The notes: a model not told the origin generated them from the letters alone. A stretch of DNA of 64,000 nt from Acidobacteriota bacterium (GCA_028877265.1 JAPPGX010000086.1:1-64000), one strand, 5' to 3'. Counted from the first letter of the stretch, positions 7,135 through 16,053 are shown. Translations and numbers: made by a program.

Positions 7135-8784
7135 ATGACTCCCGAAGGCCCCCCGGTTTCGCGGGAGAGCGTGGATGCGCTCGCCCGCTGCCTCATGCCG
7201 CATCCCGCTGCGCTCGGATCCCGCACCGCCGGGTTCCGGGGCTGGCTGGAGCGCTGCGCCGAGCGGTGGGTCCGGGCCGGCATTACCGGACCGGAACAGC
7301 CACGGCCGGAAGGCCAGGGGCCGCCCGAGCCGGCGGAGGTGGACCCCGATTCCATCAACCTCGTCCGGGCAACCCATCTGGAAGACGTTCGCGAGGCGGC
7401 GGAGTGGGCCGCCGGCGCGCGCTTTCTGAGCACGGAGCGGCGCGTGGCCATGACGCTGCTCACCGACGTGCTGGCCATCGGCGCCGCAGAGCCGCTGCCC
7501 GCGTTCCTTGCCGGTGGTGAGGCGGAGAGCATCCTCGGCTCCTTCGGAGGCAGGTCGGTCCCCTCCGTAACGCTTTGGCGGCCCGTGGCCGGTCGCACCT
7601 CGGCGGAACTCTGGTCCGCGATCGTCTGGAATCGCCTCGTCGGCGATCCCCAGGAACTGCATGCCGGGCCCGAATGCATCGCCGCCGCGGTGGCGGCCGC
7701 CGAAGCGGGCGATCGCACCCTCGGCGAACTCCTCGATGCGATCGTGGTCGGCTGCGGCATCGGAAGCTGGCACCGGGACGCCGTCGGGGGGGCGATGGAG
7801 GAGTCCGGCGTCCACACGCCGGGCGCGCTCGCCCCCGTGGCCGCGGCGGCCGCGGTCGGCCGCCTCGAGGGGATCGGCGCGCGGAATCTGGCGCAGAGCA
7901 TCCGGCGCGCCAGTGCCCTCACGCCGCTGCATCCGTACCGGGCGTTCAGCGACGGCACGAGGGCAAAGCTGCTCTTCGGCGCCTTCGGTCAACTCCTCGG
8001 AGCGGCCACCGCGCTCAGCATCAAGAACCCCATCGGGCTCCTTCCCGCACCCTCGCTGTCCCGCCGGTCGCGCCATCCGGGGCTCGCGCCTTTCGATCCG
8101 CGCACCGCCACGAGGGCGATCCACACGATCCCGCTCAAGAAGTTCTCCGGTTCGCGCGCGGTGCAGTCCGTACTCGCCGCCATGGAGAAGCTGCCGCGGG
8201 TGGACCCGGAGACCGTCGAGTCGATCACCGTCGAGACCTACCCCTTCTCGGCGACCGTGTCCGGCTGGTCCCGGCCGGACACCGGTCCGATCGCCATGCA
8301 GAGCCACATCCCCACGGCGGTGGCCCTGTGGCTCGAAGCCCGCCACCGGAGGGTCCCCTTCAGCGCGGACCACTATCCCCGGTTTCGGGCCCCGGGGACG
8401 ATCACGCTCGCCGATCGGGTCACCGTCGAGCCGCACGAGTTCGGCGAGGCGGGCGCCCCTCCGAGCCGCCGCATCCGCTGGGCGAAGGTGACCATTCGAT
8501 CCAGGACCGGGCCGGACCTGACGGCCTCGTCGGGCCCTCCCTTCGCACCACCGCCACCGGGGGCCATCCGCGACCGATTCGCGAACCTGACCCGCGGCGC
8601 GGCCGTGCGCGACCCGCATCAGTTTCCCTATTCGGCGCCCGTTCGCGGCTTCCTGGGTCTGGAACCCGCGACGGCGCCTCGGGAGCCGCCGCCGACGGTC
8701 CTCCCCGCCGTGGGGCCCGCGGGCTCCGGCGAGGCGGCGAGCAAGCCGGACTCCGGAGCCGACTCGCTCTTCGGACGATCGTGA
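7135..8784 (+). CDS. MmgE/PrpD family protein
   Basis: The 549-residue protein resembles the MmgE/PrpD family, whose characterised members include 2-methylcitrate dehydratase and related dehydratases, decarboxylases and isomerases. Family-like features are the helical N-terminal domain with ELWSAIVWNRLVGD, the GARNLAQSIRRASALTPLHP region, and the C-terminal domain with KKFSGSRAVQSVLAAMEKL and VESITVETYP. There is no export signal, so it is cytosolic. It lies between the binding-protein and ATPase genes of an ABC importer and overlaps the ATPase start (GTGA), so it is co-translated with transport. This suggests that it processes the imported solute. The N-terminal 90 residues and the Pro-rich C-terminus are longer than usual for the family. 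Confidence 0.8.
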   Translation: MTPEGPPVSRESVDALARCLMPHPAALGSRTAGFRGWLERCAERWVRAGITGPEQPRPEGQGPPEPAEVDPDSINLVRATHLEDVREAAEWAAGARFLSTERRVAMTLLTDVLAIGAAEPLPAFLAGGEAESILGSFGGRSVPSVTLWRPVAGRTSAELWSAIVWNRLVGDPQELHAGPECIAAAVAAAEAGDRTLGELLDAIVVGCGIGSWHRDAVGGAMEESGVHTPGALAPVAAAAAVGRLEGIGARNLAQSIRRASALTPLHPYRAFSDGTRAKLLFGAFGQLLGAATALSIKNPIGLLPAPSLSRRSRHPGLAPFDPRTATRAIHTIPLKKFSGSRAVQSVLAAMEKLPRVDPETVESITVETYPFSATVSGWSRPDTGPIAMQSHIPTAVALWLEARHRRVPFSADHYPRFRAPGTITLADRVTVEPHEFGEAGAPPSRRIRWAKVTIRSRTGPDLTASSGPPFAPPPPGAIRDRFANLTRGAAVRDPHQFPYSAPVRGFLGLEPATAPREPPPTVLPAVGPAGSGEAASKPDSGADSLFGRS

Positions 8785-9884
8785 ATCCTCGCGACGCCGG
8801 GCTCGCCCTCGAAGGGCTCGGCAAACGCTTCGGCGAGACCGAATCGGTGTCGGACGTGACGCTGCGGGTGGGACGGGGAGAACTGATGGCCCTGCTCGGC
8901 TCCAGCGGGGCCGGCAAGTCCACCATCCTTCGCTGCATCGCCGGGCACCTGGAACCGGACTCGGGAGAGATCTGGATCGGGGGCGAGCTGATGGATCAGG
9001 CGCCGCCCGAAAACCGGAACGTGGGGATGGTCTTCCAGAGCTATGCCCTCTTCCCTCACCTGAGTCTCCGGAGGAACGTCGCGTTCGGTCCCGAACGGCG
9101 GGGAGCGTCCCGCGGCAAGGCCGCGGACCTCGCCGACGAGATGCTGGCGCGGGTGGGCCTTCTGGAGCTCGCGGACCGGTATCCCCGCGAGATTTCGGGA
9201 GGGGAACAGCAACGGGTGGCCGTCGCCCGGGCGCTCGCCATCCGCCCGGAGGTGCTGCTCCTGGACGAACCGCTCTCGAGCCTCGACCAGACGCTGCGGC
9301 GAGAACTGCGGTCGCTCCTGCGCGGCCTGCAACGGTCGTTCGAAGCGACGACGGTCTGGGTCACCCACGACCAGGAAGAAGCGCTGACCGTCGCCGACCG
9401 GGTGGCGGTCCTGAACCAGGGCCGGCTCCAGCAGGTCGGGACGCCCCTAGAGCTCCACACCCGGCCGGCCAACACGTTCGTGGCCAGTTTCGTCGGCAAG
9501 ATGAACCTGCTTCCCGCCGTCCCCGAGAAGGGCAAACCGGACACCTTCCGGCTTCCCGGCGGCCCGGCGTTGCGCGCGGAGCGGGACGCCGTCCCCGCGG
9601 CCGCCGCCGCCCGTTCCGACGGCGGCGCCGGCGAGGTGCTCGTCGCCATGCGGCCCGAGGTCGTTCAGATCGGACACCCGCCGGCGGCGCCCGGCTTCAA
9701 CCGGATCGGCGCCACCGTCCGGCGAATCTCCTTCCTGGGCGACCGCCTCGAAATCGAACTCGAGCTGACCGGGGGAACCCGGCTGCTCGCCCGCGGCAAC
9801 ACCCTGTTCGAGAGTCTGGCCCGGGAAGGCGACGACGTCCGGCTCTACTGGCCCGTCGCCGACACCCGCATCCTCATCCCGTAG
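8781..9884 (+). CDS. ABC transporter ATP-binding protein, PotA-like
   Basis: The 367-residue ATPase energises the importer. Walker A is GSSGAGKST at residues 40-48. The Q-loop region is VFQSYALFPH, the signature ISGGEQQRVA, Walker B VLLLDEP, and the switch His lies in THDQEEA. The C-terminal 100 residues form a TOBE-like domain, typical of polyamine, iron and maltose importers. The GTG start overlaps the stop of the MmgE/PrpD gene (GTGA). The long open frame upstream of this GTG is a shadow of that gene. It is the last gene of the operon, and two double-hairpin repeats follow before the convergent glpK gene. Confidence 0.93.
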   Translation: MNPRDAGLALEGLGKRFGETESVSDVTLRVGRGELMALLGSSGAGKSTILRCIAGHLEPDSGEIWIGGELMDQAPPENRNVGMVFQSYALFPHLSLRRNVAFGPERRGASRGKAADLADEMLARVGLLELADRYPREISGGEQQRVAVARALAIRPEVLLLDEPLSSLDQTLRRELRSLLRGLQRSFEATTVWVTHDQEEALTVADRVAVLNQGRLQQVGTPLELHTRPANTFVASFVGKMNLLPAVPEKGKPDTFRLPGGPALRAERDAVPAAAAARSDGGAGEVLVAMRPEVVQIGHPPAAPGFNRIGATVRRISFLGDRLEIELELTGGTRLLARGNTLFESLAREGDDVRLYWPVADTRILIP

Positions 9885-9892
9885 GGCCAATC

Positions 9893-9930
9893 GGAGCGCC
9901 GGCGTCCGGCCGGCATCGCGCGGGAGCGCG
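9893..9930 (+). repeat. Double-hairpin intergenic repeat, unit 2
   Basis: GGAGCGCCGGCGTCC is followed by GGCCGGCAT, then a short hairpin CGCGC-GGGA-GCGCG. It is paired with an inverted unit at 9977-10020. Together they occupy the gap between convergent genes, where they could act as a two-way terminator. Confidence 0.7.
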
Positions 9931-9976
9931 AAACCTGGGCTGGTGGCACTGCTCCCTCCCGGTGCGGGTGCATCCT

Positions 9977-10020
9977 CGCGGCCCTGGCGGGCCGCGATGC
10001 TGGTCGGAGCGCCGGCCTCC
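9977..10020 (-). repeat. Double-hairpin intergenic repeat, unit 3 (inverted)
   Basis: Read on the minus strand, GGAGGCCGGCGCTCC and GACCAGCAT are followed by the hairpin CGCGGCCC-GCCA-GGGCCGCG. The first hairpin is decayed, while the second keeps 8-bp arms. The length is 44 bp, the same as the units at 28940 and 33892. It ends eight bases from the glpK stop. Confidence 0.65.
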
Positions 10021-10028
10021 GAGCTTGC

Positions 10029-11552
10029 CTACACCCAGTCGAAACTGCGCTCCACCGCCTTGTTCCACGCGGCGAGCCGCTCATCCCGCTCGGCGTCGGA
10101 CATCGTGGGCTCGAAGCGGGCGTCCTCTTCGAGAGCCCCCGCCAGTTCGGTCTCGGACTCCCAGAAACCCACGGCGAGACCTGCTGCGACCGCCGCTCCG
10201 AGGGCTGTGGTCTCGACGCACCGCGGACGCACCACGGGTATTCCCAGGAGGTCGGCCTGGAAGGCGAGCAGGAGTCCGCTCACCGTCATCCCGCCGTCCA
10301 CCCGCAATTCCCCGGGCGCGTGACCGGCGTCGGCGCGCATCGCTTCGATCACCTCACGGACCTGGAACGCCGACGCCTCGATGGCGGCGCGCGCCAGATG
10401 GCGCCGGTCGGTGTGCCGCGTCAACCCGCAGATCACCCCGCGGGCGTCCGAGCGCCACCAGGGCGCGAACAGCCCGGAAAACGCGGGCACGATGACGGCG
10501 CCCCCGGAGTTCTCCACCTGGAGCGCCAGTTGCTCCACCTCGGCCGCGGACCCGGCAAACCCGAGTTGGTCCCGAAGCCACTGGACGAGCGAACCGGCGA
10601 CCGCCACCGACCCTTCGAGGGCATAGTCCACGCGCTCCGCATCGCTGTAGGCGACCGTGGTGAGCAGACCGGCCTTCGACGGGATGACCTCCTGGCCGGT
10701 GTGCATCAGCAGGAAGGCTCCGGTCCCGTAGGTGCACTTCGCTTCGCCCGGACGGCGCCGCAACTGACCCAGCAGCGCGGCCTGCTGGTCGCCGATGACC
10801 CCGGCGACGGGTACCCGGCGTCCGAACGGCCCGTCGGCGGTGGTCGCTCCCCAAGCTTCGGGGTGCGAGGCGGGAGCGATCTCGGGAAGCATCCGGCCGG
10901 GAACGCCGAGTGCGTCGAGCAACTCCTCGCTCCAGCGGAGCTTCCCGAGATCCATCATGAGGGTCCGGCTGGCGTTGGTCGCGTCCGTCCGGTGCACGGC
11001 TCCTCCGGTCAGCTTCCATACGAGCCAGGATTCCACCGTGCCGAACACGGCGCGTCCCGCCCGCGCCCGGTCCCGGAGACCTTCCTCGTGGTCGAGAAGC
11101 CAACGTAGCTTCGGCCCCGAGAAATAGGTCGCGGCGGGGAGCCCGGTCAGCTTCCGGAGGCGCTCGGCGCCGACCGCGGCATCAAGCTCGGCGGCGAGCC
11201 CGGCGGTCCGGGTGTCCTGCCAGACGATCGCGGGAGCGAGCGGCTCCCCCGTGGCCGGGTCCCAGACCACCGTGGTCTCGCGCTGGTTGGTGATGCCGAT
11301 CGCGGCCACGGCGCTCCCATCAAGCCCGGCAGCCTCGAGGGCGCTGGCCACGACCTGGGCCGTCCGCTCCCAGATCTCCGCCGCGTCGTGCTCCACCCAA
11401 CCGGGACGCGGCGTGAGTTGGCGGTGCTCGAGCTGGGCCGAGCCGACGATGGCGCCGTCGCGGGCGAAGAGGAGGCAGCGGCTGCTCGTGGTCCCCTGGT
11501 CGATCGCGGCCACCACCCGGGGCCGCGATCCACCGCCTGCCGCGGACGTCAC
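10029..11552 (-). CDS. glpK: Glycerol kinase
   Basis: The 507-residue FGGY-family kinase phosphorylates glycerol to glycerol-3-phosphate in the cytosol. The length is normal for GlpK. Visible motifs are IDQGTTSSR (phosphate-1 loop) at the N-terminus, the substrate-region sequences ITNQRET and WQDTRT, IGDQQAALLGQ, CTYGTGAFLL and the C-terminal VDGGMTVSG adenosine motif. The GTG start at 11552 is chosen because it overlaps the TGA of the D-aminoacylase-like gene (GTGA) and begins just before the first conserved block. No glycerol facilitator or glpD is visible nearby, and the coupling to an amidohydrolase lipoprotein is unexpected. Confidence 0.95.
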   Translation of the reverse strand: MTSAAGGGSRPRVVAAIDQGTTSSRCLLFARDGAIVGSAQLEHRQLTPRPGWVEHDAAEIWERTAQVVASALEAAGLDGSAVAAIGITNQRETTVVWDPATGEPLAPAIVWQDTRTAGLAAELDAAVGAERLRKLTGLPAATYFSGPKLRWLLDHEEGLRDRARAGRAVFGTVESWLVWKLTGGAVHRTDATNASRTLMMDLGKLRWSEELLDALGVPGRMLPEIAPASHPEAWGATTADGPFGRRVPVAGVIGDQQAALLGQLRRRPGEAKCTYGTGAFLLMHTGQEVIPSKAGLLTTVAYSDAERVDYALEGSVAVAGSLVQWLRDQLGFAGSAAEVEQLALQVENSGGAVIVPAFSGLFAPWWRSDARGVICGLTRHTDRRHLARAAIEASAFQVREVIEAMRADAGHAPGELRVDGGMTVSGLLLAFQADLLGIPVVRPRCVETTALGAAVAAGLAVGFWESETELAGALEEDARFEPTMSDAERDERLAAWNKAVERSFDWV

Positions 11553-13129
11553 GGAGTGTTCAAGCGGAGCGCCTTCCCGGGCCTCGCCCCCGTCACCTCC
11601 CCGTCCTGAAGCACGAAGACTCCCGATACCAGCACGTGCTGCACTCCCGTCGAGTAGTGGTGCGGATCGCCGAACTCGCCGTGTTCCTCCACCGTCGCCG
11701 GATCCAGGACGGCGATGTCGGCGATGGCCCCTTCCTCGATCATCCCCCGGCCCTCCAGGCTCAGCCGTTGGGCGGGGAAGGACGCCATCTTCCGGATCGC
11801 TTCCTCGAAGGACAGCAGGCCCGCTTCCCGGACGTAGAGGCTCAGCACCCGGGAGAAGGTGCCGTAGTTGCGCGGGTGCGGCACCCCTTCCCCGGGCGCC
11901 ACCACGCCCCCGTCCGAAGAGATCATCGTGCGGGGATGGGCCATGATCCGGCGCACGTCGTCTTCGTGCATTGCATGGAAGACGCCGCCGAAGCCACCCT
12001 TTTCCTGCAGCTCGAGCGCCAGGGTCGCCCCGTTCTCCGGGTTCGACTCGAGACCTCGCTCGCGCAGGATGTCGCCCATGCTCTTCCCCTCGAGCGAGCG
12101 GTCCCATTCGCAGCGGGAGATCTGCACGTTGTCGGGGCTGCCGCCGCCGCGGTCCACCTCGATGTTGGTCTTGATCTCCTGGCGGATGCGTTCGCGCGTC
12201 TCCGGGTCCTGGAGACGTTCCAGCAGCGCATCATTTCCACCGGCGAGACTCCAACCGGGAAAGAGGATCGTCAGCCCGGTGGATGAAGCCGTGTAGGGGT
12301 ACTGATCGATCGTCACGTCCACCCCGCGCGCCACCGCCTCGTCCACGAGCCGCAAGCTTTCGGTGCTCTGGCCCCACATGGGAGCTCCCACCACCTTGTG
12401 GTGCGTGAGCTGCGTCGGCAGGCCCCCTTCCTCTCCGATGCGGATGGTCTCGCGCACCGAGTCCATCAGCGTGAGCCCCTCCTCCCGCATGTGGCTCACG
12501 TGGATGCCGCCGTAGCGGGCAGCGACCTTGGCGAGCTCGATGACCTCCTCGGTTTCGGCGAAGGTTCCCGGCGCGTACTTGAGGCCGGTAGAGAGCCCGT
12601 AGGCGCCTTCCCGCATCGCCTGGTCCACCAGCGCCCGCATCTCGTCGAGTTCCGCCTCGGTCGGCGCCCGGTCCTCGAGGCCCAGCACTTCGCGGCGGAT
12701 GGTGCCGTGTCCGACCATCAGCCCCATATTGATGGCGGAGCCCTCGGCTTCGAACTCCGCGAGCCATTCTCCGATCGGCAGCGGCGACCCGCCGTCCGGG
12801 CCGCCCATGGCGGTCGTCACCCCCTGCCGGAGGTAGTTCTCGGCCAGGGGATGGCGGAGCACGCCGCGCACGGCGTGGCTGTGGAGGTCCACGAAGCCGG
12901 GCACCACCGCGAGCCCCGAGACATCCACCCTCGTCTCCGCCCGGGCTCCGGAGAGATCACCGACCGTCGCGATCCGGCCGTCCCGCACGCCCACGTCCGC
13001 CAACCGGGGGGCGCCGCCGCTGCCGTCGTGCACTTCGCCACCGGCCAGCACCACGTCGTAGGGCTCGCCGCAGCCGGCGGCGACCGCCGCGGTCAAGAGG
13101 AGCGCGATTCGCAACAGGCGTTGGGCCAT
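11549..13129 (-). CDS. D-aminoacylase-like amidohydrolase lipoprotein
   Basis: The 526-residue protein begins with a lipoprotein signal ending in AVAAGC and continues as an amidohydrolase-superfamily enzyme of the N-acyl-D-amino-acid deacylase type. It shows FVDLHSH (metal-binding His pair), GLSTGLKYAPG, HVSHMREEG, THHKVVG, DQYPYTAS and ISSDGG, the last with the catalytic Asp. In characterised D-aminoacylases a Cys follows GVTT and bridges the metals. Here the equivalent stretch is GVTTAMGGPDGGS with no Cys, so the metal site may differ. Export suggests that it trims acylated or D-configured amino acids outside the cytosol. It overlaps glpK downstream. Confidence 0.85.
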   Translation of the reverse strand: MAQRLLRIALLLTAAVAAGCGEPYDVVLAGGEVHDGSGGAPRLADVGVRDGRIATVGDLSGARAETRVDVSGLAVVPGFVDLHSHAVRGVLRHPLAENYLRQGVTTAMGGPDGGSPLPIGEWLAEFEAEGSAINMGLMVGHGTIRREVLGLEDRAPTEAELDEMRALVDQAMREGAYGLSTGLKYAPGTFAETEEVIELAKVAARYGGIHVSHMREEGLTLMDSVRETIRIGEEGGLPTQLTHHKVVGAPMWGQSTESLRLVDEAVARGVDVTIDQYPYTASSTGLTILFPGWSLAGGNDALLERLQDPETRERIRQEIKTNIEVDRGGGSPDNVQISRCEWDRSLEGKSMGDILRERGLESNPENGATLALELQEKGGFGGVFHAMHEDDVRRIMAHPRTMISSDGGVVAPGEGVPHPRNYGTFSRVLSLYVREAGLLSFEEAIRKMASFPAQRLSLEGRGMIEEGAIADIAVLDPATVEEHGEFGDPHHYSTGVQHVLVSGVFVLQDGEVTGARPGKALRLNTP

Positions 13130-13200
13130 GGGTCTTCCTCCGCGGGCCGCTCCGGTCGGAAATCGGGTCCGCGGGAACGGGCGGCGCCCGAGTCTATCGG

Positions 13201-13206
13201 TATGCT
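13201..13206 (+). promoter_or_regulatory. Candidate -10 element of the M24 peptidase gene
   Basis: TATGCT followed by GCCCGCGCC, 39 bases before the ATG at 13246. An AAAGGAG ribosome-binding site lies between. No -35 match is seen. Confidence 0.4.
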
Positions 13207-13245
13207 GCCCGCGCCGCCCCCCGGGACGGACAAAGGAGAACCCCC

Positions 13246-14610
13246 ATGCGCTGGAACCGGAATCTGGTCATTCCCGCTCTGCTCGCGGCTCTCGTGCTGC
13301 CGCTGATCGCGGCCGGACAGTCGGCGCCCACGGTCCTCCCCCTGCGGGAGCGGGCGGCGCTCGTGGACCGCTGGCTCGAGATCCGCTTCGAGACCGTCCT
13401 GCCCGAAATCATGCGGCGCGAGGGCGTGGACCTGTGGATCGTCGCGGCGCGGGAATACAACGAGGACCCGGTCATCCGCACCATGCTCCCCTACACCTGG
13501 CTGGCGGCGCGGCGGCGGACCGTGCTGGTGTTCCACGACCGCGGCGCGGAGGAAGGCGTGGAGCGCTTCGCGGTGGCGCGCTACGACATCGGAGGCATTC
13601 CGGGCGCCTGGGACCCGGAAACCGAGCCCGACCAATGGGCCCGGGTGGCCGAACTGGTCCGCGAGCGAGACCCCCGGGTGATCGGCGTCAACCGCTCGAC
13701 GGACTTCGGCCTCGCCGACGGAATCACGTCCACCGAGTACGACGCCCTCCGGGAGGCGCTCGGTTCCGACCTGGCGGGCCGGCTCCACGACGCCGAGCGG
13801 CTCGCCATCGCCTGGCTCGAGACCCGGACCCCGGAGGAGATGGCCGTCTATCCGGCCGTGGTCCGCCTGGCCCGCTCGATCATTGCGGACGGACTCTCGG
13901 AAAAAGCCATCCAGCCGGGGGTCACCACCACGCAGGACCTCTCCTGGTGGTACCGGGAGCGGATCCGCGAACTGAAGCTCCAGACCTGGTTCCAGCCGGG
14001 GGTTTCGGTGCAGCGGCATGAAGGCGCGATGTTCGGCGGTGACGCCGGCGAACAGGGAGATTTCTCTTCCCGGCCGCCCCCGGACACCATCCTGCCGGGA
14101 GACCTGATCCACGTGGACTTCGGAATCACCTATCTCCGGCTCAACACGGATACGCAGATGCACGCCTACGTGCTCCGCCACGGCGAGACGGGCGCTCCGC
14201 CGGGACTGCGGGAGGCCTTCTCGACGGGCAACCGGCTCCAGGACATCCTGACGGACGAGTTCGTCGCCGGACGGACCGGCAACGAGATCCTGGCCGCCGC
14301 CCTGGCCCAGGCGGAGAGCGAGGGGATCAAGGCCTCGATCTACACGCACCCGATCGGCTTCCACGGCCACGCGGCGGGTCCCACCATCGGCCTCTGGGAC
14401 CGCCAGGAGGGCGTGCCCGGCAAGGGCGACTACGAACTCTTTCCGATGACCGCCCACTCGATCGAGCTGAACGCCCGGGTCGCCGTGCCCGAGTGGGACG
14501 GCCAGGAAGTCCGGATCGCCCTCGAAGAGGACGCGATCTTCGACGGCGAGACGACGACCTACATCGATCCCCGGATGGAGCGCCTGCTGCTGGTGCCGCG
14601 CCCGCGCTGA
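13246..14610 (+). CDS. Secreted M24-family aminopeptidase (Xaa-Pro type)
   Basis: The 454-residue protein has a signal peptide (residues 1-24, cleavage near IAAGQ). It then has an aminopeptidase-P-like N-terminal domain and a C-terminal pita-bread metallopeptidase domain. Probable metal ligands are Asp291 (IHVDFG), Asp302 (NTDTQMH), His373 or His375 (GFHGHAAG), Glu407 (HSIELN) and Glu428 (EEDAIF), which is the full M24 set. It should cleave N-terminal residues from peptides, often before proline, in the periplasm or outside. The start is supported by AAAGGAG eight bases upstream. It is divergent from the D-aminoacylase-like lipoprotein gene, so both strands of the 116-bp gap must carry promoters. 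Confidence 0.9.
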   Translation: MRWNRNLVIPALLAALVLPLIAAGQSAPTVLPLRERAALVDRWLEIRFETVLPEIMRREGVDLWIVAAREYNEDPVIRTMLPYTWLAARRRTVLVFHDRGAEEGVERFAVARYDIGGIPGAWDPETEPDQWARVAELVRERDPRVIGVNRSTDFGLADGITSTEYDALREALGSDLAGRLHDAERLAIAWLETRTPEEMAVYPAVVRLARSIIADGLSEKAIQPGVTTTQDLSWWYRERIRELKLQTWFQPGVSVQRHEGAMFGGDAGEQGDFSSRPPPDTILPGDLIHVDFGITYLRLNTDTQMHAYVLRHGETGAPPGLREAFSTGNRLQDILTDEFVAGRTGNEILAAALAQAESEGIKASIYTHPIGFHGHAAGPTIGLWDRQEGVPGKGDYELFPMTAHSIELNARVAVPEWDGQEVRIALEEDAIFDGETTTYIDPRMERLLLVPRPR

Positions 14611-14629
14611 GGCGCCGCCAGCGGCGGCG

Positions 14630-14635
14630 TAACAT
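14630..14635 (+). promoter_or_regulatory. Candidate -10 element of the GntP-family gene
   Basis: TAACAT followed by CCTCTCCCGCCC, 12 bases before the ATG at 14648. There is no Shine-Dalgarno sequence and the implied leader is about five bases, so the transcript may be near-leaderless. Confidence 0.35.
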
Positions 14636-14647
14636 CCTCTCCCGCCC

Positions 14648-15997
14648 ATGACCGCCGTCCTCCTCGGGACCCTGTTCGTCGCGGTCACGATCGGCGTTCT
14701 GCGCCTCCATCCGTTCCTGGCACTGACCCTGGGAGCGATCCTCGCCGGCTCGCTCGCTCCGTCCGAACTCCCGGCCCCGGAACGGGTCTTCGCGGCTCTC
14801 GAAGCGACCGGAAGCGCCTTCGGGGACCTCGTCGGGGCCATCGGGATCGCCATCGCCCTCGCGGCCATCATCGGCGACTGCCTGCTGCGGAGCGGGGCCG
14901 CGGACCGCATCGCCGGATCGCTGCTCGCCCTGTTCGGCGAGGGCCGGGCCGTCTGGGCGCTCGCCGCCGCGGCCTACGTGCTCTCGATCCCGGTGTTCTT
15001 CGACACCGTGTTCTTCCTGCTGATCCCGCTGGCCCGCGCGCTCGCCCGCCGCGCTCCCGGCCGTTACCCGATGTTCGTGATGGCCATCTGCGCGGGCGCC
15101 GTCGCCACCCATTCGCTCGTCCCGCCAACGCCCGGCCCGCTGGGGATGGCCGACAACCTCGGGCTCGATCTGGGGACCGCCATCGGGTTCGGACTGTTCC
15201 TCGGAATCCTGCCCGTCGCCGCCACCCTCCTGATCGCGCCGCGGTTCGCGCGCGGCCTGAACGTCGAACCGGCCGAAGCGCCCGGCTCAAGCCAAACCAC
15301 AACCCACGCCGATCGTCCGGGCATCTTCGCCTCCCTGTTTCCCATCGCGCTGCCGGTGGTGCTCATGAGCGGGGCCTCGGTCGCTGCCGCCAGCGGCGGC
15401 GGGGTGATCCCCGGGGCCGCCTGGGCGGCGGTGCTGGGGCACCGGAACGCGGCGCTCTTCCTGGCGGCCTTCGCCGCGGCCTTCGTGCTCTGGAGGACCC
15501 ACCGGCCTCCGGTCCGGCGGCTCCTGGGCTCCTTCGGGAACGCCATCGGCGAGGCCGGGCCCATCATCCTGATCACCGCCGCCGGAGGCGCCTTCGGGCG
15601 CGCCCTCGCCGGCGCCGGAATCACGGAGGACCTCGCCCGGGTGTCATCCGCCGCGGACGGCTTCGTCCTCCTCCTGCTCGCCGCCGGGATCGCCTCCCTG
15701 TTGAAGCTCGCGCAGGGCTCCGGGACGGTCGCCATCCTCACCGGATCGGCGATCGTTGCCTCGCTGGTGCCCGATCCGGCCGCGCTGTCCTTCCACCCGG
15801 CCTACCTTTTCGCCGCAGTCGGATTCGGTTCGATGGTGGCCTCCTGGATGAACGACAGCGGCTTCTGGGTGGTGGGACGGATGTCCGGGTTCGGCGAGGG
15901 GGAGACGTTCCGCACCTGGACCGCGGTCGCCGCCGCGGTGGGGGTGTTCGGGGTGTTGCAGGTCCTGCTGCTGGCCGCCCTGTTCCCGCTCGTCTGA
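14648..15997 (+). CDS. GntP-family permease (gluconate/hydroxy-acid importer)
   Basis: The 449-residue polytopic protein has about 12 hydrophobic segments and belongs to the GntP gluconate:H+ symporter family by pattern. Family-like stretches include LHPFLALTLGAILAG, PVFFDTVFFLLIPLARAL, HSLVPPTPGPLGMADNLGLD and SVMVASWMNDSGFW-like sequence near the C-terminus. GntP proteins import gluconate and related sugar acids across the inner membrane. It sits directly before the Gfo/Idh/MocA-DUF1080 pair, whose products could be oxidised sugars. That link is inferred from position only. The gene has its own promoter-like TAACAT and no ribosome-binding site. Confidence 0.88.
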   Translation: MTAVLLGTLFVAVTIGVLRLHPFLALTLGAILAGSLAPSELPAPERVFAALEATGSAFGDLVGAIGIAIALAAIIGDCLLRSGAADRIAGSLLALFGEGRAVWALAAAAYVLSIPVFFDTVFFLLIPLARALARRAPGRYPMFVMAICAGAVATHSLVPPTPGPLGMADNLGLDLGTAIGFGLFLGILPVAATLLIAPRFARGLNVEPAEAPGSSQTTTHADRPGIFASLFPIALPVVLMSGASVAAASGGGVIPGAAWAAVLGHRNAALFLAAFAAAFVLWRTHRPPVRRLLGSFGNAIGEAGPIILITAAGGAFGRALAGAGITEDLARVSSAADGFVLLLLAAGIASLLKLAQGSGTVAILTGSAIVASLVPDPAALSFHPAYLFAAVGFGSMVASWMNDSGFWVVGRMSGFGEGETFRTWTAVAAAVGVFGVLQVLLLAALFPLV

Positions 15998-16006
15998 CCG
16001 CGCCCA

Positions 16007-16012
16007 TATGCT
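16007..16012 (+). promoter_or_regulatory. Candidate -10 element of the oxidoreductase/DUF1080 operon
   Basis: TATGCT followed by CGCCTTCC, 41 bases before the ATG at 16054 and just after the GntP stop. No -35 is evident. Confidence 0.35.
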
Positions 16013-16053
16013 CGCCTTCCTCGGGGATCCGCCCCCTTCAAACGGACCAACCC

